Positions 8,537 to 17,851 of a stretch of DNA of 64,000 nt are shown piece by piece. The stretch is taken from contig NZ_FOXJ01000001.1 in assembly GCF_900115685.1 (NCBI RefSeq), forward strand, positions 2,823,796 through 2,887,795, in the 5' to 3' direction. Source of the stretch: Variovorax sp. 770b2. GTDB taxonomy: Bacteria; Pseudomonadota; Gammaproteobacteria; Burkholderiales; Burkholderiaceae_C. The notes under the pieces were generated by a model. That model saw only the letters and a list, made by a program, of their open reading frames with translations. It did not search any database and was not told the DNA's origin. Made by a program: the position numbers and the translations under genes. How positions within the stretch are numbered: position 1 is the first letter of the stretch; the number at the start of each line of letters is the position of its first letter.

Positions 8537-8809
8537 CTAGTTGAGCGCGTCTTTCAGCGCCTTGCCCGGACGGAACTTCGGAATCTTGGCTGCCTTGATT
8601 TTAATCGCGTCGCCGGTGCGGGGATTCCGGCCGGTGCGGGCGGCCCGTTTGCCTACTGCGAAAGTGCCGAAACCGACGAGCGAGACGGAGCCGCCCTTTT
8701 TGAGCGTGGTACGAATGGCGCCGATGGTGGATTCGAGCGCACGGGTGGCGGCTGCTTTGGAAATATCGGCGTTCTTTGCGATGTGCTCAATCAGTTCGGT
8801 CTTGTTCAC
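8537..8809 (-). CDS. hupB: HU-type DNA-binding protein
   Basis: The 90-residue protein is a full-length HU: the helical base [19 protein letters not shown], the GFGTF turn, and the DNA-clasping arm [21 protein letters not shown] bends and compacts DNA in the nucleoid and assists replication and recombination. Translation appears to start at GTG (8807-8809), since the family N-terminus MNKTEL begins exactly there and no nearby ATG is in frame. A near-consensus promoter lies 118 bp upstream. Confidence 0.95.
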   Translation of the reverse strand: MNKTELIEHIAKNADISKAAATRALESTIGAIRTTLKKGGSVSLVGFGTFAVGKRAARTGRNPRTGDAIKIKAAKIPKFRPGKALKDALN

Positions 8810-8926
8810 AAGGGCCCCTTGTAGAGAAAAAGTTGGTCGGCTTTCGTCAGCTGCGACCTGGCCGCGGGTGGGTGCGACTCAAGAGCTTGGCAGGCCTGAC
8901 GCCTCGGCAGCGCACTGCCAGCGAGG

Positions 8927-8955
8927 ATTACAACCACTGCCCTGCAGGGTGTCAA
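8927..8955 (-). promoter_or_regulatory. Strong sigma-70 promoter of hupB
   Basis: On the minus strand a perfect TTGACA (plus 8950-8955) and TGTAAT (plus 8927-8932) are separated by exactly 17 bp. This predicts an untranslated leader of roughly 110 nt before the GTG start of hupB. The rest of the 8810-9043 gap shows no further gene. Confidence 0.8.
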
Positions 8956-9043
8956 TAAGACACGAGGCCATGCAGAACAGCGGAGCGCGCGATTTTAGGG
9001 GCGTTTCGTTGCGCACTTTCCGGGACGTTTCGTGAAGTACTTT

Positions 9044-10129
9044 TCAAAGCGCTTCTGCGATCGCCTTTCCGAGGTCGCTGGTACTTGCCGTGCCACCGAT
9101 ATCCGGCGTGCGCGGTGCTCCGCTTTGGGGCGCGAGCACCTTCTCGATGGTCGAGAGGATCGCGTCGTGCGCATTCTTGTGGCCCAGGAATTCGAGCATC
9201 ATCGCGCCGCACCAGATCTGCCCGATCGGGTTCGCGATGCCTTTGCCGGCGATGTCGGGCGCCGAACCGTGCACCGGTTCGAACAGCGACGGCGTGGTGC
9301 GCTCGGGGTTCAGGTTGGCGCTCGGCGCGATGCCGATGGTGCCGGTGCAGGCCGGGCCGAGGTCCGAGAGGATGTCGCCGAAGAGATTGCTCGCCACCAC
9401 CACGTCGAAGAAATCGGGGCGCTGCACGAAGTGCGCGGTGAGGATGTCGATGTGGAACTTGTCCAGCTTCACGCCCGCGTAGTTCTTCGCCATCTCGGCC
9501 ACGCGCTCGTCCCAGTAGGGCATGGTGATCGAGATGCCGTTCGACTTGGTGGCACTCGTCAGGTGCTTCTTCGGCCGCGACTGCGCGAGCTCGAACGCGA
9601 ACTTGAGCACGCGGTCCACGCCGATGCGGGACATCACGGTTTCCTGCACCACGATCTCGCGCGGCGTGCCTTCGTACATGCGCCCGCCGATGCTGGAGTA
9701 CTCGCCTTCGGTGTTCTCGCGCACGATGTACATGTCGATCTCGCCGGGCTCGCGCGGCGTGCCGTCGCGGCGCACCACGGGCGCGACGATGCCGGGCATG
9801 AGGCGCGCGGGACGCAGGTTGATGTACTGGTCGAACTCGCGGCGAAACAGGAGCAGCGAGCCCCAGAGCGAGATGTGATCGGGAATCTTCTCGGGCCAGC
9901 CGACCGCACCGAAAAAGATCGCATCGTGGCCGCCGATCTGGTCCTTCCAGTTGTCGGGCAGCATCTTGCCGTGCTTCTCGCAGTAGTCCCAGCTGGAGAA
10001 ATCGAAGTGGTCGAACTTCAGGTCGATGCCGAACTTGCGCGCCGCCGCATCGACGACGCGCAGGCCCTCGGGCATGGTTTCCTTGCCGATGCCGTCGCCG
10101 GCGATGACTGCGATTCTGTGGGTGCTCAT
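9044..10129 (-). CDS. Tartrate dehydrogenase / isopropylmalate-type beta-decarboxylating dehydrogenase
   Basis: The 361-residue protein belongs to the isocitrate/isopropylmalate dehydrogenase superfamily. Visible hallmarks are the N-terminal VIAGDGIGKE, the substrate-binding stretch NLRPARL, the YIVRENTEGEYS segment, the catalytic Lys in ATKSNG and the metal-binding ASNLFGDILSDL. The sequence resembles the tartrate/D-malate dehydrogenase (TtuC/YeaU) branch, which oxidises and decarboxylates tartrate or D-malate with NAD+. It overlaps the upstream dehalogenase gene by ATGA, so the two are translationally coupled. A divergent LysR gene is the likely regulator. Confidence 0.85.
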   Translation of the reverse strand: MSTHRIAVIAGDGIGKETMPEGLRVVDAAARKFGIDLKFDHFDFSSWDYCEKHGKMLPDNWKDQIGGHDAIFFGAVGWPEKIPDHISLWGSLLLFRREFDQYINLRPARLMPGIVAPVVRRDGTPREPGEIDMYIVRENTEGEYSSIGGRMYEGTPREIVVQETVMSRIGVDRVLKFAFELAQSRPKKHLTSATKSNGISITMPYWDERVAEMAKNYAGVKLDKFHIDILTAHFVQRPDFFDVVVASNLFGDILSDLGPACTGTIGIAPSANLNPERTTPSLFEPVHGSAPDIAGKGIANPIGQIWCGAMMLEFLGHKNAHDAILSTIEKVLAPQSGAPRTPDIGGTASTSDLGKAIAEAL

Positions 10130-11049
10130 GGGGTGGCTCCTGTCTGCGGGAGAGATGGTTGGAGAGATGAAAAGAATGCGAGCGCCTCGGCGAGCAATTC
10201 GGCCGGGGCCTCTTCGGGAACATAGTGGCCGCACGGCAGCGCGCGGCCCGACACGTCATCGGCGCACGCGCGCCACAGCGCGAGCACGTCGAAGCATTTG
10301 CCCACCGCGCCATGCTCGCCCCACAGCACGCGCAGCGGATGCGCGAGCTTGGGTCCGGCGGCAAGGTCGGCCCGGTCGTGCACGAGATCGATGGTGGCAG
10401 AGGCGCGATAGTCCTCGCAGATGGATTCGGCCGTGCCCGGGATGCCGGCGCAACGCTCGTACTCGGCCAGCACCTCGGGCGCGAATGGCGCGAGCCCCGC
10501 GTGCCGCCCACCCATCACGCTGCGCACGTAGCGCACAGGGTCGGATGCAATCAGCGCCTCGGGCAACGGCGGCGGCTGGATCAAAAAGAACCAGTGCCAG
10601 TAGGCTTTGGCGAAGGCCTCCGAGGTGTTCTCGTACATCGCGAGCGTGGGCGCGATGTCCAGCAGCAGCATGCGCTCGACCGCCGCGGGATGGTCCGCCG
10701 CGAGCCTGTGCGCCACACGCGCACCGCGGTCGTGCGCCAGCACGCCGAAGCGCTCGAAGCCGTGGTGCCGCATGGCGGCGAGCGCATCGAGCGCCATCTC
10801 GCGCTTGCTGTAGGCCCTGTGATCGGCATCGGCCGCCGGCCGGCCCGAGTCGCCGTAGCCGCGCAGGTCCACCGCGACCACGGTGAACTGCTCGGCCAGT
10901 TGCGGCGCCACGCGATGCCAGATCGCATGCGTCTGCGGATGGCCGTGCAGCAGCAGCAGCGGTGCGCCCTTGCCGCCGATGCGGCCATGGATGCGCACGC
11001 CGTTGCGCTCGATGTCGAAGGTGGGAAAGGTGAGGAAGGAGGCAGTCAC
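10126..11049 (-). CDS. Haloacetate (fluoroacetate) dehalogenase-like alpha/beta hydrolase
   Basis: The 307-residue alpha/beta hydrolase shows every catalytic element known from fluoroacetate dehalogenases. The nucleophile is Asp107, in AHDRGARVAHR, with carboxylate-binding Arg108 and Arg111. Acid Asp131 lies in LLLDIAP, and halide-pocket His152-Trp153 in YWHWFF. A Tyr lies in EDYRASATID, and the base His in CGHYVPEEAP. It should replace a halogen on a 2-haloacid by hydroxyl. A GTG at 11047-11049 is the likely start, as residues before it are non-homologous; the ATG-type alternatives upstream run into the LysR promoter. Translation is coupled to the dehydrogenase downstream. Confidence 0.82.
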   Translation of the reverse strand: MTASFLTFPTFDIERNGVRIHGRIGGKGAPLLLLHGHPQTHAIWHRVAPQLAEQFTVVAVDLRGYGDSGRPAADADHRAYSKREMALDALAAMRHHGFERFGVLAHDRGARVAHRLAADHPAAVERMLLLDIAPTLAMYENTSEAFAKAYWHWFFLIQPPPLPEALIASDPVRYVRSVMGGRHAGLAPFAPEVLAEYERCAGIPGTAESICEDYRASATIDLVHDRADLAAGPKLAHPLRVLWGEHGAVGKCFDVLALWRACADDVSGRALPCGHYVPEEAPAELLAEALAFFSSLQPSLPQTGATP

Positions 11050-11119
11050 GGAACAATTGTGCGTTGCGCCTTCGCGATCATCAAGCAACAATCAGCCAAT
11101 TCATACTTTCCATCTTGGC

Positions 11120-12079
11120 ATGAATCCATCCTCGCTGGAACGCAGCGATCTCGAACTGGTGCTGGCGATTCGCGACCAGGGCAGCCTCGCCGGCGCGGCC
11201 GCCACGCTCGATGTCGTGCCCTCCGTCATCACCAAGCGGCTCGGTGCGCTCGAAGGGCGGCTCGGGCAGCGGCTGTTCGACCGCACCACGCGCCGGCTCA
11301 GCGTCACGGCCGAGGGTGAGGCGGTGTGCCTGCATGCCCGTGCGCTGCTCGAAGGTTTTGCGGCACTCGAAAGCGAGCTTGGCGAACGGCAGAACGAACT
11401 GGTCGGCACGATCCGCCTTGCCGCCACCTTCGGTTTCGGCAGGCGCTGGCTCGGGCCGACGCTGGCGGCCTTCCAGGCCCGGCACCCTGCCCTGCAGATC
11501 GAGCTGCTGCTGACCGAGCAACTGCCCGATCTCGGCGCCGAAGGCTACGACGGCGCGCTCTGGCTGTGGGCCGTGCAGCAGCACCGCGCGGCCGACTGGG
11601 TCACGCGCCGCATCGCGCGCAACCAGCGCGTGCTGGCCGCCGCGCCCTCGTACATCGCGCAGCACGGCATGCCGGCCACGGTCGATGCGCTGACCTCGCA
11701 CGCGTGCCTCGTCGCGCGCGAGAACGGCGAAGTCAACCAGCGCCAGTTTGCGCTCTGGACGCTGCGCCATGCGCGCGACAGCAGCACCGCGCGCGTTCGC
11801 GTGCAAGGGCCGCTCGCAAGCAATTCAGGGGAGATGGTGCGCGACTGGTGCATGGCGGGCCACGGCATCATGCTGCGCAGCCTCTGGGACATTGCCCCGC
11901 AGCTGGCCACCGGCGAGCTGGTGCGGGTGCTTCCGCAGTACGTGATGCCCGATGCCGACATCCACTGGGTCGCGCCCTGGCGGCCGAAGACGCCGCGCCG
12001 TGTGCGCCTCCTGCTCGATCACCTGGCCGAGCAGTTTCGCGGCGAGCCGTGGAAGCCGGCGAAGACGGGGGCGCGCTGA
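11120..12079 (+). CDS. LysR family transcriptional regulator
   Basis: The 319-residue protein has the LysR winged-helix domain (about 6-65: LELVLAIRDQGSLAGAAATL to FDRTTRRLSVT) and a periplasmic-binding-type effector domain. It is divergent from the dehalogenase-dehydrogenase operon with only 70 bp between the starts, the standard arrangement for a LysR activator of the neighbouring genes. The inducer could be the haloacid or the hydroxyacid product, but this is not readable from the sequence. Confidence 0.88.
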   Translation: MNPSSLERSDLELVLAIRDQGSLAGAAATLDVVPSVITKRLGALEGRLGQRLFDRTTRRLSVTAEGEAVCLHARALLEGFAALESELGERQNELVGTIRLAATFGFGRRWLGPTLAAFQARHPALQIELLLTEQLPDLGAEGYDGALWLWAVQQHRAADWVTRRIARNQRVLAAAPSYIAQHGMPATVDALTSHACLVARENGEVNQRQFALWTLRHARDSSTARVRVQGPLASNSGEMVRDWCMAGHGIMLRSLWDIAPQLATGELVRVLPQYVMPDADIHWVAPWRPKTPRRVRLLLDHLAEQFRGEPWKPAKTGAR

Positions 12080-12082
12080 AGC

Positions 12083-12979
12083 TCAGCGCTCGCTGCGCAC
12101 CACCAGGCTCACACCGATCGCGGTGAGCCCGATGCCCAGCAGCGTCACCAGCGTGATCGGCTCGGCGAACAGCAGCCACGCCATCACCGCCGTGCAAGGC
12201 GGCACCAGGTAAAGCAGGCTCGTGACGGCCGTGGCCGTGCCGCGCTGGATCAGCATGTAGAGCAGCGAGCTGCCGCCCAGCGACAGCGCCAGCACCGACC
12301 AGGCCATCGCGCCGGTGGAGTGCGCATTCCACTCGATGCCCTGCGACTCCATGGCCGCGAAGGGCAAGGTCACCAGCAGCGCCGCGGCCATCTGCACGGC
12401 GCTCGCGCTGCGCACGTCGCAGGGCGCGACGAAGCGCTTCTGGTACAGCGTGCCCGCCGTGATCGAAAGCAGCGCGAAGACCGCGAGCGCCATCGTCAAC
12501 GCGTTGACCTCGGCGCCCTGCCCGAACTTGCGCGAGACCACGAGCACGAGGCCCGCGAAGCCCAGCACGAGGCCGGCCCACTGCCGCTTCGAAATGCGCC
12601 CGCCGTTCAACGAAAGCCAGATCGCGGTGAGCACCGGCTGGACGCCGACGAGCAGCGCTACGAGCCCCGCGCCCATCCCCGCATGCACCGCGGCCCAGAC
12701 ACCGCCCAGATAGCCCGCCTGCATCAAGACGCCCGTGATTGCGAGGTGCCCCCACTGCGCGCGCCCCTTCGGCCACGCGACCTTCGCGAGCGCGACCCAC
12801 ACGCCGAAGCACACGAGCGACAGTGCATAGCGCACAGCGAGGAACTTGAGGGGCGGCGCATACGGCATGCCGTAGCGCGCAACGATGAAGCCCGTGCTCC
12901 AGATCAGCACGAAGACCGCCGGCATGGCCCGCAGCCATCCCGAGCCGCCCGGGCCAGGTACGGTGGCCGCCACCGTCAT
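12083..12979 (-). CDS. EamA/DMT family transporter
   Basis: The 298-residue protein consists of about ten hydrophobic helices in two EamA repeats, with the N-terminal signature LIWSTGFIVARYGMPYAPP and a conserved second-half stretch (LYMLIQRGTATAVTSLLYLV). DMT carriers export small metabolites such as amino acids. The start overlaps the pgsA stop as ATGA, so it is translationally coupled to phospholipid synthesis, although a functional link is not obvious. Substrate unknown. Confidence 0.85.
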   Translation of the reverse strand: MTVAATVPGPGGSGWLRAMPAVFVLIWSTGFIVARYGMPYAPPLKFLAVRYALSLVCFGVWVALAKVAWPKGRAQWGHLAITGVLMQAGYLGGVWAAVHAGMGAGLVALLVGVQPVLTAIWLSLNGGRISKRQWAGLVLGFAGLVLVVSRKFGQGAEVNALTMALAVFALLSITAGTLYQKRFVAPCDVRSASAVQMAAALLVTLPFAAMESQGIEWNAHSTGAMAWSVLALSLGGSSLLYMLIQRGTATAVTSLLYLVPPCTAVMAWLLFAEPITLVTLLGIGLTAIGVSLVVRSER

Positions 12980-13542
12980 TTGGAGTGGGCCCGGATCTCC
13001 GGAATGGCCTTCTGCAGGTAATACACCATCGACCAGACGGTGAGCACCGCCGAGATCCAGATCAGCCACTGGCCCCAGAGGCCGGTGTCGATCACCTTGA
13101 AGAGGTGCCCGTCATACAGCAGGAAGGGAATCGCGACCATCTGCACGGTCGTCTTGACCTTGCCGATCATGTGGACCGCGACGCTCTTGCCGGCGCCGAT
13201 GCGCGCCATCCATTCGCGCAGCGCCGAGATGGCGATCTCGCGCCCGATGATGATGAGCGCCACGAACACATCGGCGCGCTGCAGGTGCACCAGCACCAGC
13301 AGCGCGGCGCACACGAGGAACTTGTCGGCCACCGGATCGAGGAAGGCGCCGAAGGCCGAGGTCTGGTTGAGCTTGCGCGCCAGGTAGCCGTCGAGCCAGT
13401 CGGTGGCGGCGAAGACGATGAACATGACCGTGGCGATCAGGTTGCGCATCGGCTCGGCGATCGGCAGATAGAACACCCCGACGATCAAGGGGATCGCGAC
13501 GATGCGCGTCCAGGTCATGATGGTCGGTAGGGTCCAGAACAT
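12976..13542 (-). CDS. pgsA: CDP-diacylglycerol--glycerol-3-phosphate 3-phosphatidyltransferase
   Basis: The 188-residue membrane enzyme makes phosphatidylglycerol phosphate, the committed step to phosphatidylglycerol and cardiolipin. The CDP-alcohol phosphotransferase motif D-x2-DG-x2-AR-x8-G-x3-D-x3-D is complete: Asp48, Asp51, Gly52, Ala55, Arg56, Gly65, Asp69, Asp73. Several transmembrane helices surround it. It follows uvrC by 59 bp on the same strand, an order also seen in enterics. Its pathway partner, a cardiolipin synthase, is encoded at the far right of this window. Confidence 0.94.
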   Translation of the reverse strand: MFWTLPTIMTWTRIVAIPLIVGVFYLPIAEPMRNLIATVMFIVFAATDWLDGYLARKLNQTSAFGAFLDPVADKFLVCAALLVLVHLQRADVFVALIIIGREIAISALREWMARIGAGKSVAVHMIGKVKTTVQMVAIPFLLYDGHLFKVIDTGLWGQWLIWISAVLTVWSMVYYLQKAIPEIRAHSK

Positions 13543-13601
13543 CGCTTGATTGTGTCATGGCGGGATGACCCCGCAGGCTGCTTCGTCTCTCGGTGTTTGC
13601 C

Positions 13602-15584
13602 TCAGTGCAGCGCCTTGTAGATCTCCTCGGCCAGTTCGGCGGCGATGCCCTCGACCGAGGCGATGTCCTCCATGCTCGCCGCCGCCACGCCGCGGATGCC
13701 GCCGAAGCGCTGCAGCAGGCGCGCCCGGCGCTTCGGGCCGATGCCCGGAATGTCTTCCAGCTGGCTGCCACCCACCCGCACCTTCGCGCGCTTGGCCCGC
13801 ATGCCGGTGATGGCGAAGCGGTGCGCCTCGTCGCGGATCTGCGCCACCAGCATCAGCGCCGCGGAATCCTTGCCGAGGTAGACCTTCTCGCGTCCGTCGG
13901 CGAACACGAGCTCTTCAAGGCCCACCTTGCGGCCCTCGCCCTTCTCGACGCCGACGATCAGCGAGAGCGGCAGGCCCAGTTCGCTGAACACCTCGCGCGC
14001 CATCGACACCTGCCCTTTGCCGCCGTCGACCAGCACCAGCTCGGGCATGCGTGCAGTGCGAGTCTTGGGCGCTGCTTCGCTGCTCTCGACGCCCTCGACG
14101 TTTTCACTTTCGGCGTCGCCGGGCGGCAGCGCCTGGGTCTCGGCCGCCATCGCCTCGGCCAGCTTGCCGTAGCGGCGATGCAGCACCTGGCGCATCGCGG
14201 CGTAGTCGTCGCCGGGGGTGATGCCCTCGATGTTGTAGCGGCGGTATTCCTTGTTCTGCATCGTGTGGTGCTCGAACACCACGCACGAGGCCTGCGTGGC
14301 CTCGCCCGCGGTGTGCGAGATGTCGAAGCACTCGACGCGGAAGTTGTCCAGGTCGTCGCACGCGAGCTCCAGCGCCTCGACCAGCGCGCGGGTGCGCGCC
14401 TGCTGCGAGCCTTCTTCGGCCAGCAGTCGGGCCAGCTGCAGCCCGGCATTCGTCTCGGCCATCTCCAGCCAGTGGCGGCGCTGCTCGCGCGGCTGGAACA
14501 CTGCAGTCACACGCCCGCCGGCCTGCAGCGAGACCGCCTCGATCAGCTCGCGGCTCACCAGGTGGCTCAGCACCAGCGTGGCCGGCACCGGCACGTCGAT
14601 GTAGTGCTGGGCGATGAAGGCTTCGAGCACCTGCACTTCGATGGGGTCGGCCGCCACCGGCGCGGCGCCCTCTTCCACATCGTCCATCTCGCCGTGGTGG
14701 ATCTGCGCCGCGTCTTCCACGTGCACGGGGAAGTAGGGCCGGTCGCCCAGGTGGCGGCCGCCGCGCACCATCGCGAGGTTGACGCAGGCCTTGCCGCCCT
14801 GCACCTTGACCGCGAGGATGTCCACGTCCTTGTCCGAGGCGATCTCGATCGACTGCTGGTGCAGCACGCGCGAGATCGCCGACATCTGGTTGCGCAGCTC
14901 GGCCGCCTGCTCGAACTCGAGCTTCTCGGCGTGCGTGGTCATGCGCGTCTCGAGCCTGGAGAGCACGAGCTGCGTGTCGCCCATCAGGAAGGCCTCGGCG
15001 CTGGCCACGTCCTGCGCATAGGCCTCGGGCGTGATGTAGTCCACGCAGGGACCGGTGCAGCGCTTGATCTGGTACAGGAGGCAAGGCCGCGTGCGGTTGG
15101 CATACACGGTGTCCTCGCAGGTGCGCAGCTTGAACACCTTCTGCAGCAGCTGGATCGACTCCTTCACCGCCCAGGCGCTCGGGTACGGCCCGAAGTAGCG
15201 GTGCTTCTTGTCGACCGACCCGCGGTAGTAGGCCAGCCGCGGAAACGCGTGCGACGCGATCTTCAGGTAGGGATAGCTCTTGTCGTCGCGAAACAGGATG
15301 TTGTAGCGCGGCTTGAGCGTCTTGATGAGGTTGTTCTCGAGCAGCAGCGCCTCGGCCTCGGAGCGCACCACGGTGGTCTCCATGCGCACGATCTTCGAGA
15401 TCATGTGGCCGATGCGGGTGCCGCCGTGGCTCTTCTGGAAGTAGTTGGCGACCCGCTTCTTGAGGTTGCGCGCCTTGCCCACGTAGAGCACCGCGCCGGC
15501 GGCGTCGAAGTAGCGGTACACGCCCGGCAGTTGCGGCAGCGCCGCGACCTCGCTGAGCAGTTGATCGGAATGCACGTCTGACAT
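13602..15584 (-). CDS. uvrC: Excinuclease ABC subunit C
   Basis: The 660-residue nucleotide-excision-repair nuclease makes the two incisions around UvrB-bound damage. It has the GIY-YIG domain (GVYRYFD and [14 protein letters not shown], about 20-45) and a UVR motif ([13 protein letters not shown]). The RNase-H-like domain contains LVDGGKGQ, and tandem helix-hairpin-helix motifs close the protein ([19 protein letters not shown]). An Ala/Glu-rich insertion of about 35 residues lies just before [10 protein letters not shown] compared with the E. coli protein. The Met of MSDVHSD is the likely start; 17 upstream residues in frame look spurious. Confidence 0.96.
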   Translation of the reverse strand: MSDVHSDQLLSEVAALPQLPGVYRYFDAAGAVLYVGKARNLKKRVANYFQKSHGGTRIGHMISKIVRMETTVVRSEAEALLLENNLIKTLKPRYNILFRDDKSYPYLKIASHAFPRLAYYRGSVDKKHRYFGPYPSAWAVKESIQLLQKVFKLRTCEDTVYANRTRPCLLYQIKRCTGPCVDYITPEAYAQDVASAEAFLMGDTQLVLSRLETRMTTHAEKLEFEQAAELRNQMSAISRVLHQQSIEIASDKDVDILAVKVQGGKACVNLAMVRGGRHLGDRPYFPVHVEDAAQIHHGEMDDVEEGAAPVAADPIEVQVLEAFIAQHYIDVPVPATLVLSHLVSRELIEAVSLQAGGRVTAVFQPREQRRHWLEMAETNAGLQLARLLAEEGSQQARTRALVEALELACDDLDNFRVECFDISHTAGEATQASCVVFEHHTMQNKEYRRYNIEGITPGDDYAAMRQVLHRRYGKLAEAMAAETQALPPGDAESENVEGVESSEAAPKTRTARMPELVLVDGGKGQVSMAREVFSELGLPLSLIVGVEKGEGRKVGLEELVFADGREKVYLGKDSAALMLVAQIRDEAHRFAITGMRAKRAKVRVGGSQLEDIPGIGPKRRARLLQRFGGIRGVAAASMEDIASVEGIAAELAEEIYKALH

Positions 15585-15728
15585 GGCGGCTATTGTGGCG
15601 TGCACGCGGAACCCGCGTCGCAGGCCTGCGCGCAAACCCCGAGGTGCCTGGAATGAAATGTGCTGATGATGAAGACGGGCGCGAGGAGCGCCCGTGTCAT
15701 TTCACCAAAACTACTCGGGAAGATTTCC

Positions 15729-17798
15729 ATGACGAAGAAGATCCATGCGCGCGCCTGGCGGGCGCTCCCGCCCCTGGCGCTTGCATTCACCGTGGCCGGC
15801 TGCGGCGGCGGTGGTGGTGGGCAGAACAACGACGCTGCGCTGATCGCGGCAATCGCCGCCATCAACGCGGCCAACAGCGCCGCGGCCGAAGCCGAAGCCG
15901 CCAAGGGCTGCCTGATTGGCGGCAGCGGCACGCCTGTCGTGGTGGGCTCCGGCAATCCGGGCGACCCCGCCGCGCCCGAACCGGCCTCAGGCTACGTGCT
16001 CGGCCACAAGCTGGTCTACGCGAAGAGTTACATGGTGGTGGCCAACCATCCGCTGGCCACGCGCGCGGGTTGCGACGTGCTCAAGGCCGGCGGCAGCGCG
16101 GTCGACGCGGCGGTGGCGGTGCAAGCCGTTCTCGGGCTGGTCGAGCCGCAATCGAGCGGCCTGGGCGGCGGGGCATTCATGCTTCACTACGACGCGAAGA
16201 CGAAGAAGGTACAGGCCTACGACGGGCGCGAGATGGCGCCGGCCGCGGCGACCGAGAACTACCTGCGCTACATCGACGACGTCAGCGACAAGACCACACC
16301 CAAGCCCTCGCCGCTGCGCGCGAGCGGTCGCTCCATCGGCACGCCGGGTGCGGTTCGCATGCTCGACATCGCCTACAAGGACCACGGCAAGCTGCCGTGG
16401 AAGGACCTGTTCAGCTATGGCATCACGCTGGCATCGGACGGCTTCTCGATCGGTGGCCGCATGGCCGCCGCGATCTCCATCTCGGACGCCGAGCTGAAGC
16501 GCGACGCCGAGGCCACGGCCTATTTCTTCAACGCCGACGGCACGCCCAAGGCGCTGGGCACGAAGCTCAAGAACCCAGCCTATGCCAAGACGCTGACCAC
16601 CCTCGCCACGGAGGGCGCCAACGCCTTCTACACCGGCCCGATCGCGCAGGCCATCGTCGACAAGATCGCCGTCACGGCAGCCGTCGATGGCTCTGCCATC
16701 ACCCCGGGCAAGACGACCATGGCCGACATGACCAACTACGTGGCCAAGCGCCGCGACCCGGTCTGCGGCACCTACCGCGACTACTACGTCTGCAGCATGT
16801 CGCCGCCGTCCTCGGGCGGCATCGCGGTGCTGCAGACGCTGGGCATCCTGGAGAACTTCGACATGGGCCAGCAAAAGCCTACTGCCATCGACATCGAGGG
16901 CGGCAAGCCGACGGCACTGGGCGTGCACATGGTGAGCGAGGCCGAGCGCCTGGCCTACGCCGACCGCGACAGGTACGTGGCCGACACCGACTTCGTCCCG
17001 CTGCCGAGCGGCTCGGCCGACACCATGCTCAACAAGTCCTACCTGCGCAAGCGCTACGACCTCATCAGCCCCTCCAAGAGCATGGGCCTGGCAACGGCGG
17101 GCGACCTGGGCAGCGTGCCGCTGGGCATCGACAAGACCGAGGAGCGCGGCACCACGCACTTCACGGTGGTCGACAAGGAGGGCAACGTCGTGACGATGAC
17201 GACCACGGTCGAAAGCACGCTCGGCTCGTTCCACATGACGCAGGGCTTCATGCTGAACAACCAGCTGACCGACTTCTCGGCCAACCCGAACGACACCGTG
17301 GACCCGAGCATCAAGGTCGCCAATCGCGTCGCCCCAGGCAAGCGCCCGCGCAGCACGATGGCGCCCACGATGGTGTTCAGGAAGAACGGCGACGGCAGCA
17401 TGGGCGAGTTCGTGATGGGCACTGGCTCGCCAGGCGGCAGCACGATCATCCAGTACGTGGTGAAAACGCTGGTCGGTGCGCTGGACTGGGGCCTGGATGC
17501 CCAGCAGGCCACGTCGCTGGTCGACTTCGGCGCCTCCAACTCCCCGACGAAATCCGGCTCCAAAAACTCGTTCACCAACGTGGGCGGCGAGCACCCGGCC
17601 ATCGACACCTCGAACTCAGGCAACAACGATCCGTTGATCACCGGCCTGCGCGCACTCGGCCACGAGGTCGCCTTCGGGCCGCAGTCCAGCGGCATCAGCA
17701 CCATCATCCGCACGAACGTCGGCGGCAAGTCGGTGCTCACCGGTGGTGCGGACCCGCGGCGCGAAGGCATCGTGCTGGGCGATACCTTCACGCCCTGA
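15729..17798 (+). CDS. ggt: Gamma-glutamyltransferase, predicted lipoprotein
   Basis: The 689-residue precursor resembles periplasmic gamma-glutamyltransferase, which cleaves glutathione and other gamma-glutamyl compounds. Self-cleavage would occur before Thr475 in ERGTTHFTVVD, giving large and small subunits. Other family landmarks are GGSAVDAAVA (121-130), SSGLGGGAF (142-150) and the small-subunit GTGSPGGSTI. Unlike soluble GGTs it has a lipobox (TVAGC, Cys25) followed by a glycine run, an Ala-rich segment and a Gly/Pro linker up to about residue 85. It is a single gene. Confidence 0.9.
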   Translation: MTKKIHARAWRALPPLALAFTVAGCGGGGGGQNNDAALIAAIAAINAANSAAAEAEAAKGCLIGGSGTPVVVGSGNPGDPAAPEPASGYVLGHKLVYAKSYMVVANHPLATRAGCDVLKAGGSAVDAAVAVQAVLGLVEPQSSGLGGGAFMLHYDAKTKKVQAYDGREMAPAAATENYLRYIDDVSDKTTPKPSPLRASGRSIGTPGAVRMLDIAYKDHGKLPWKDLFSYGITLASDGFSIGGRMAAAISISDAELKRDAEATAYFFNADGTPKALGTKLKNPAYAKTLTTLATEGANAFYTGPIAQAIVDKIAVTAAVDGSAITPGKTTMADMTNYVAKRRDPVCGTYRDYYVCSMSPPSSGGIAVLQTLGILENFDMGQQKPTAIDIEGGKPTALGVHMVSEAERLAYADRDRYVADTDFVPLPSGSADTMLNKSYLRKRYDLISPSKSMGLATAGDLGSVPLGIDKTEERGTTHFTVVDKEGNVVTMTTTVESTLGSFHMTQGFMLNNQLTDFSANPNDTVDPSIKVANRVAPGKRPRSTMAPTMVFRKNGDGSMGEFVMGTGSPGGSTIIQYVVKTLVGALDWGLDAQQATSLVDFGASNSPTKSGSKNSFTNVGGEHPAIDTSNSGNNDPLITGLRALGHEVAFGPQSSGISTIIRTNVGGKSVLTGGADPRREGIVLGDTFTP

Positions 17799-17810
17799 GC
17801 GGGAGCACAG

Positions 17811-17831
17811 GGGCAGGCGCAATGCCTGCCC
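17811..17831. terminator. Hairpin between convergent genes, weak terminator candidate
   Basis: A perfect eight-base stem GGGCAGGC/GCCTGCCC encloses GCAAT, placed 12 bp after the ggt stop and 20 bp from the M20 peptidase stop. No T-run follows on either side, so intrinsic termination is doubtful. Confidence 0.4.
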
Positions 17832-17851
17832 TTCGCTTGCCCCCTGCCTGA

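Noticed and set aside
13593..15581. A 662-codon plus-strand frame opposite uvrC
   Set aside because: It is the mirror frame of uvrC with His/Arg/Leu-rich low-complexity sequence and no ribosome site.
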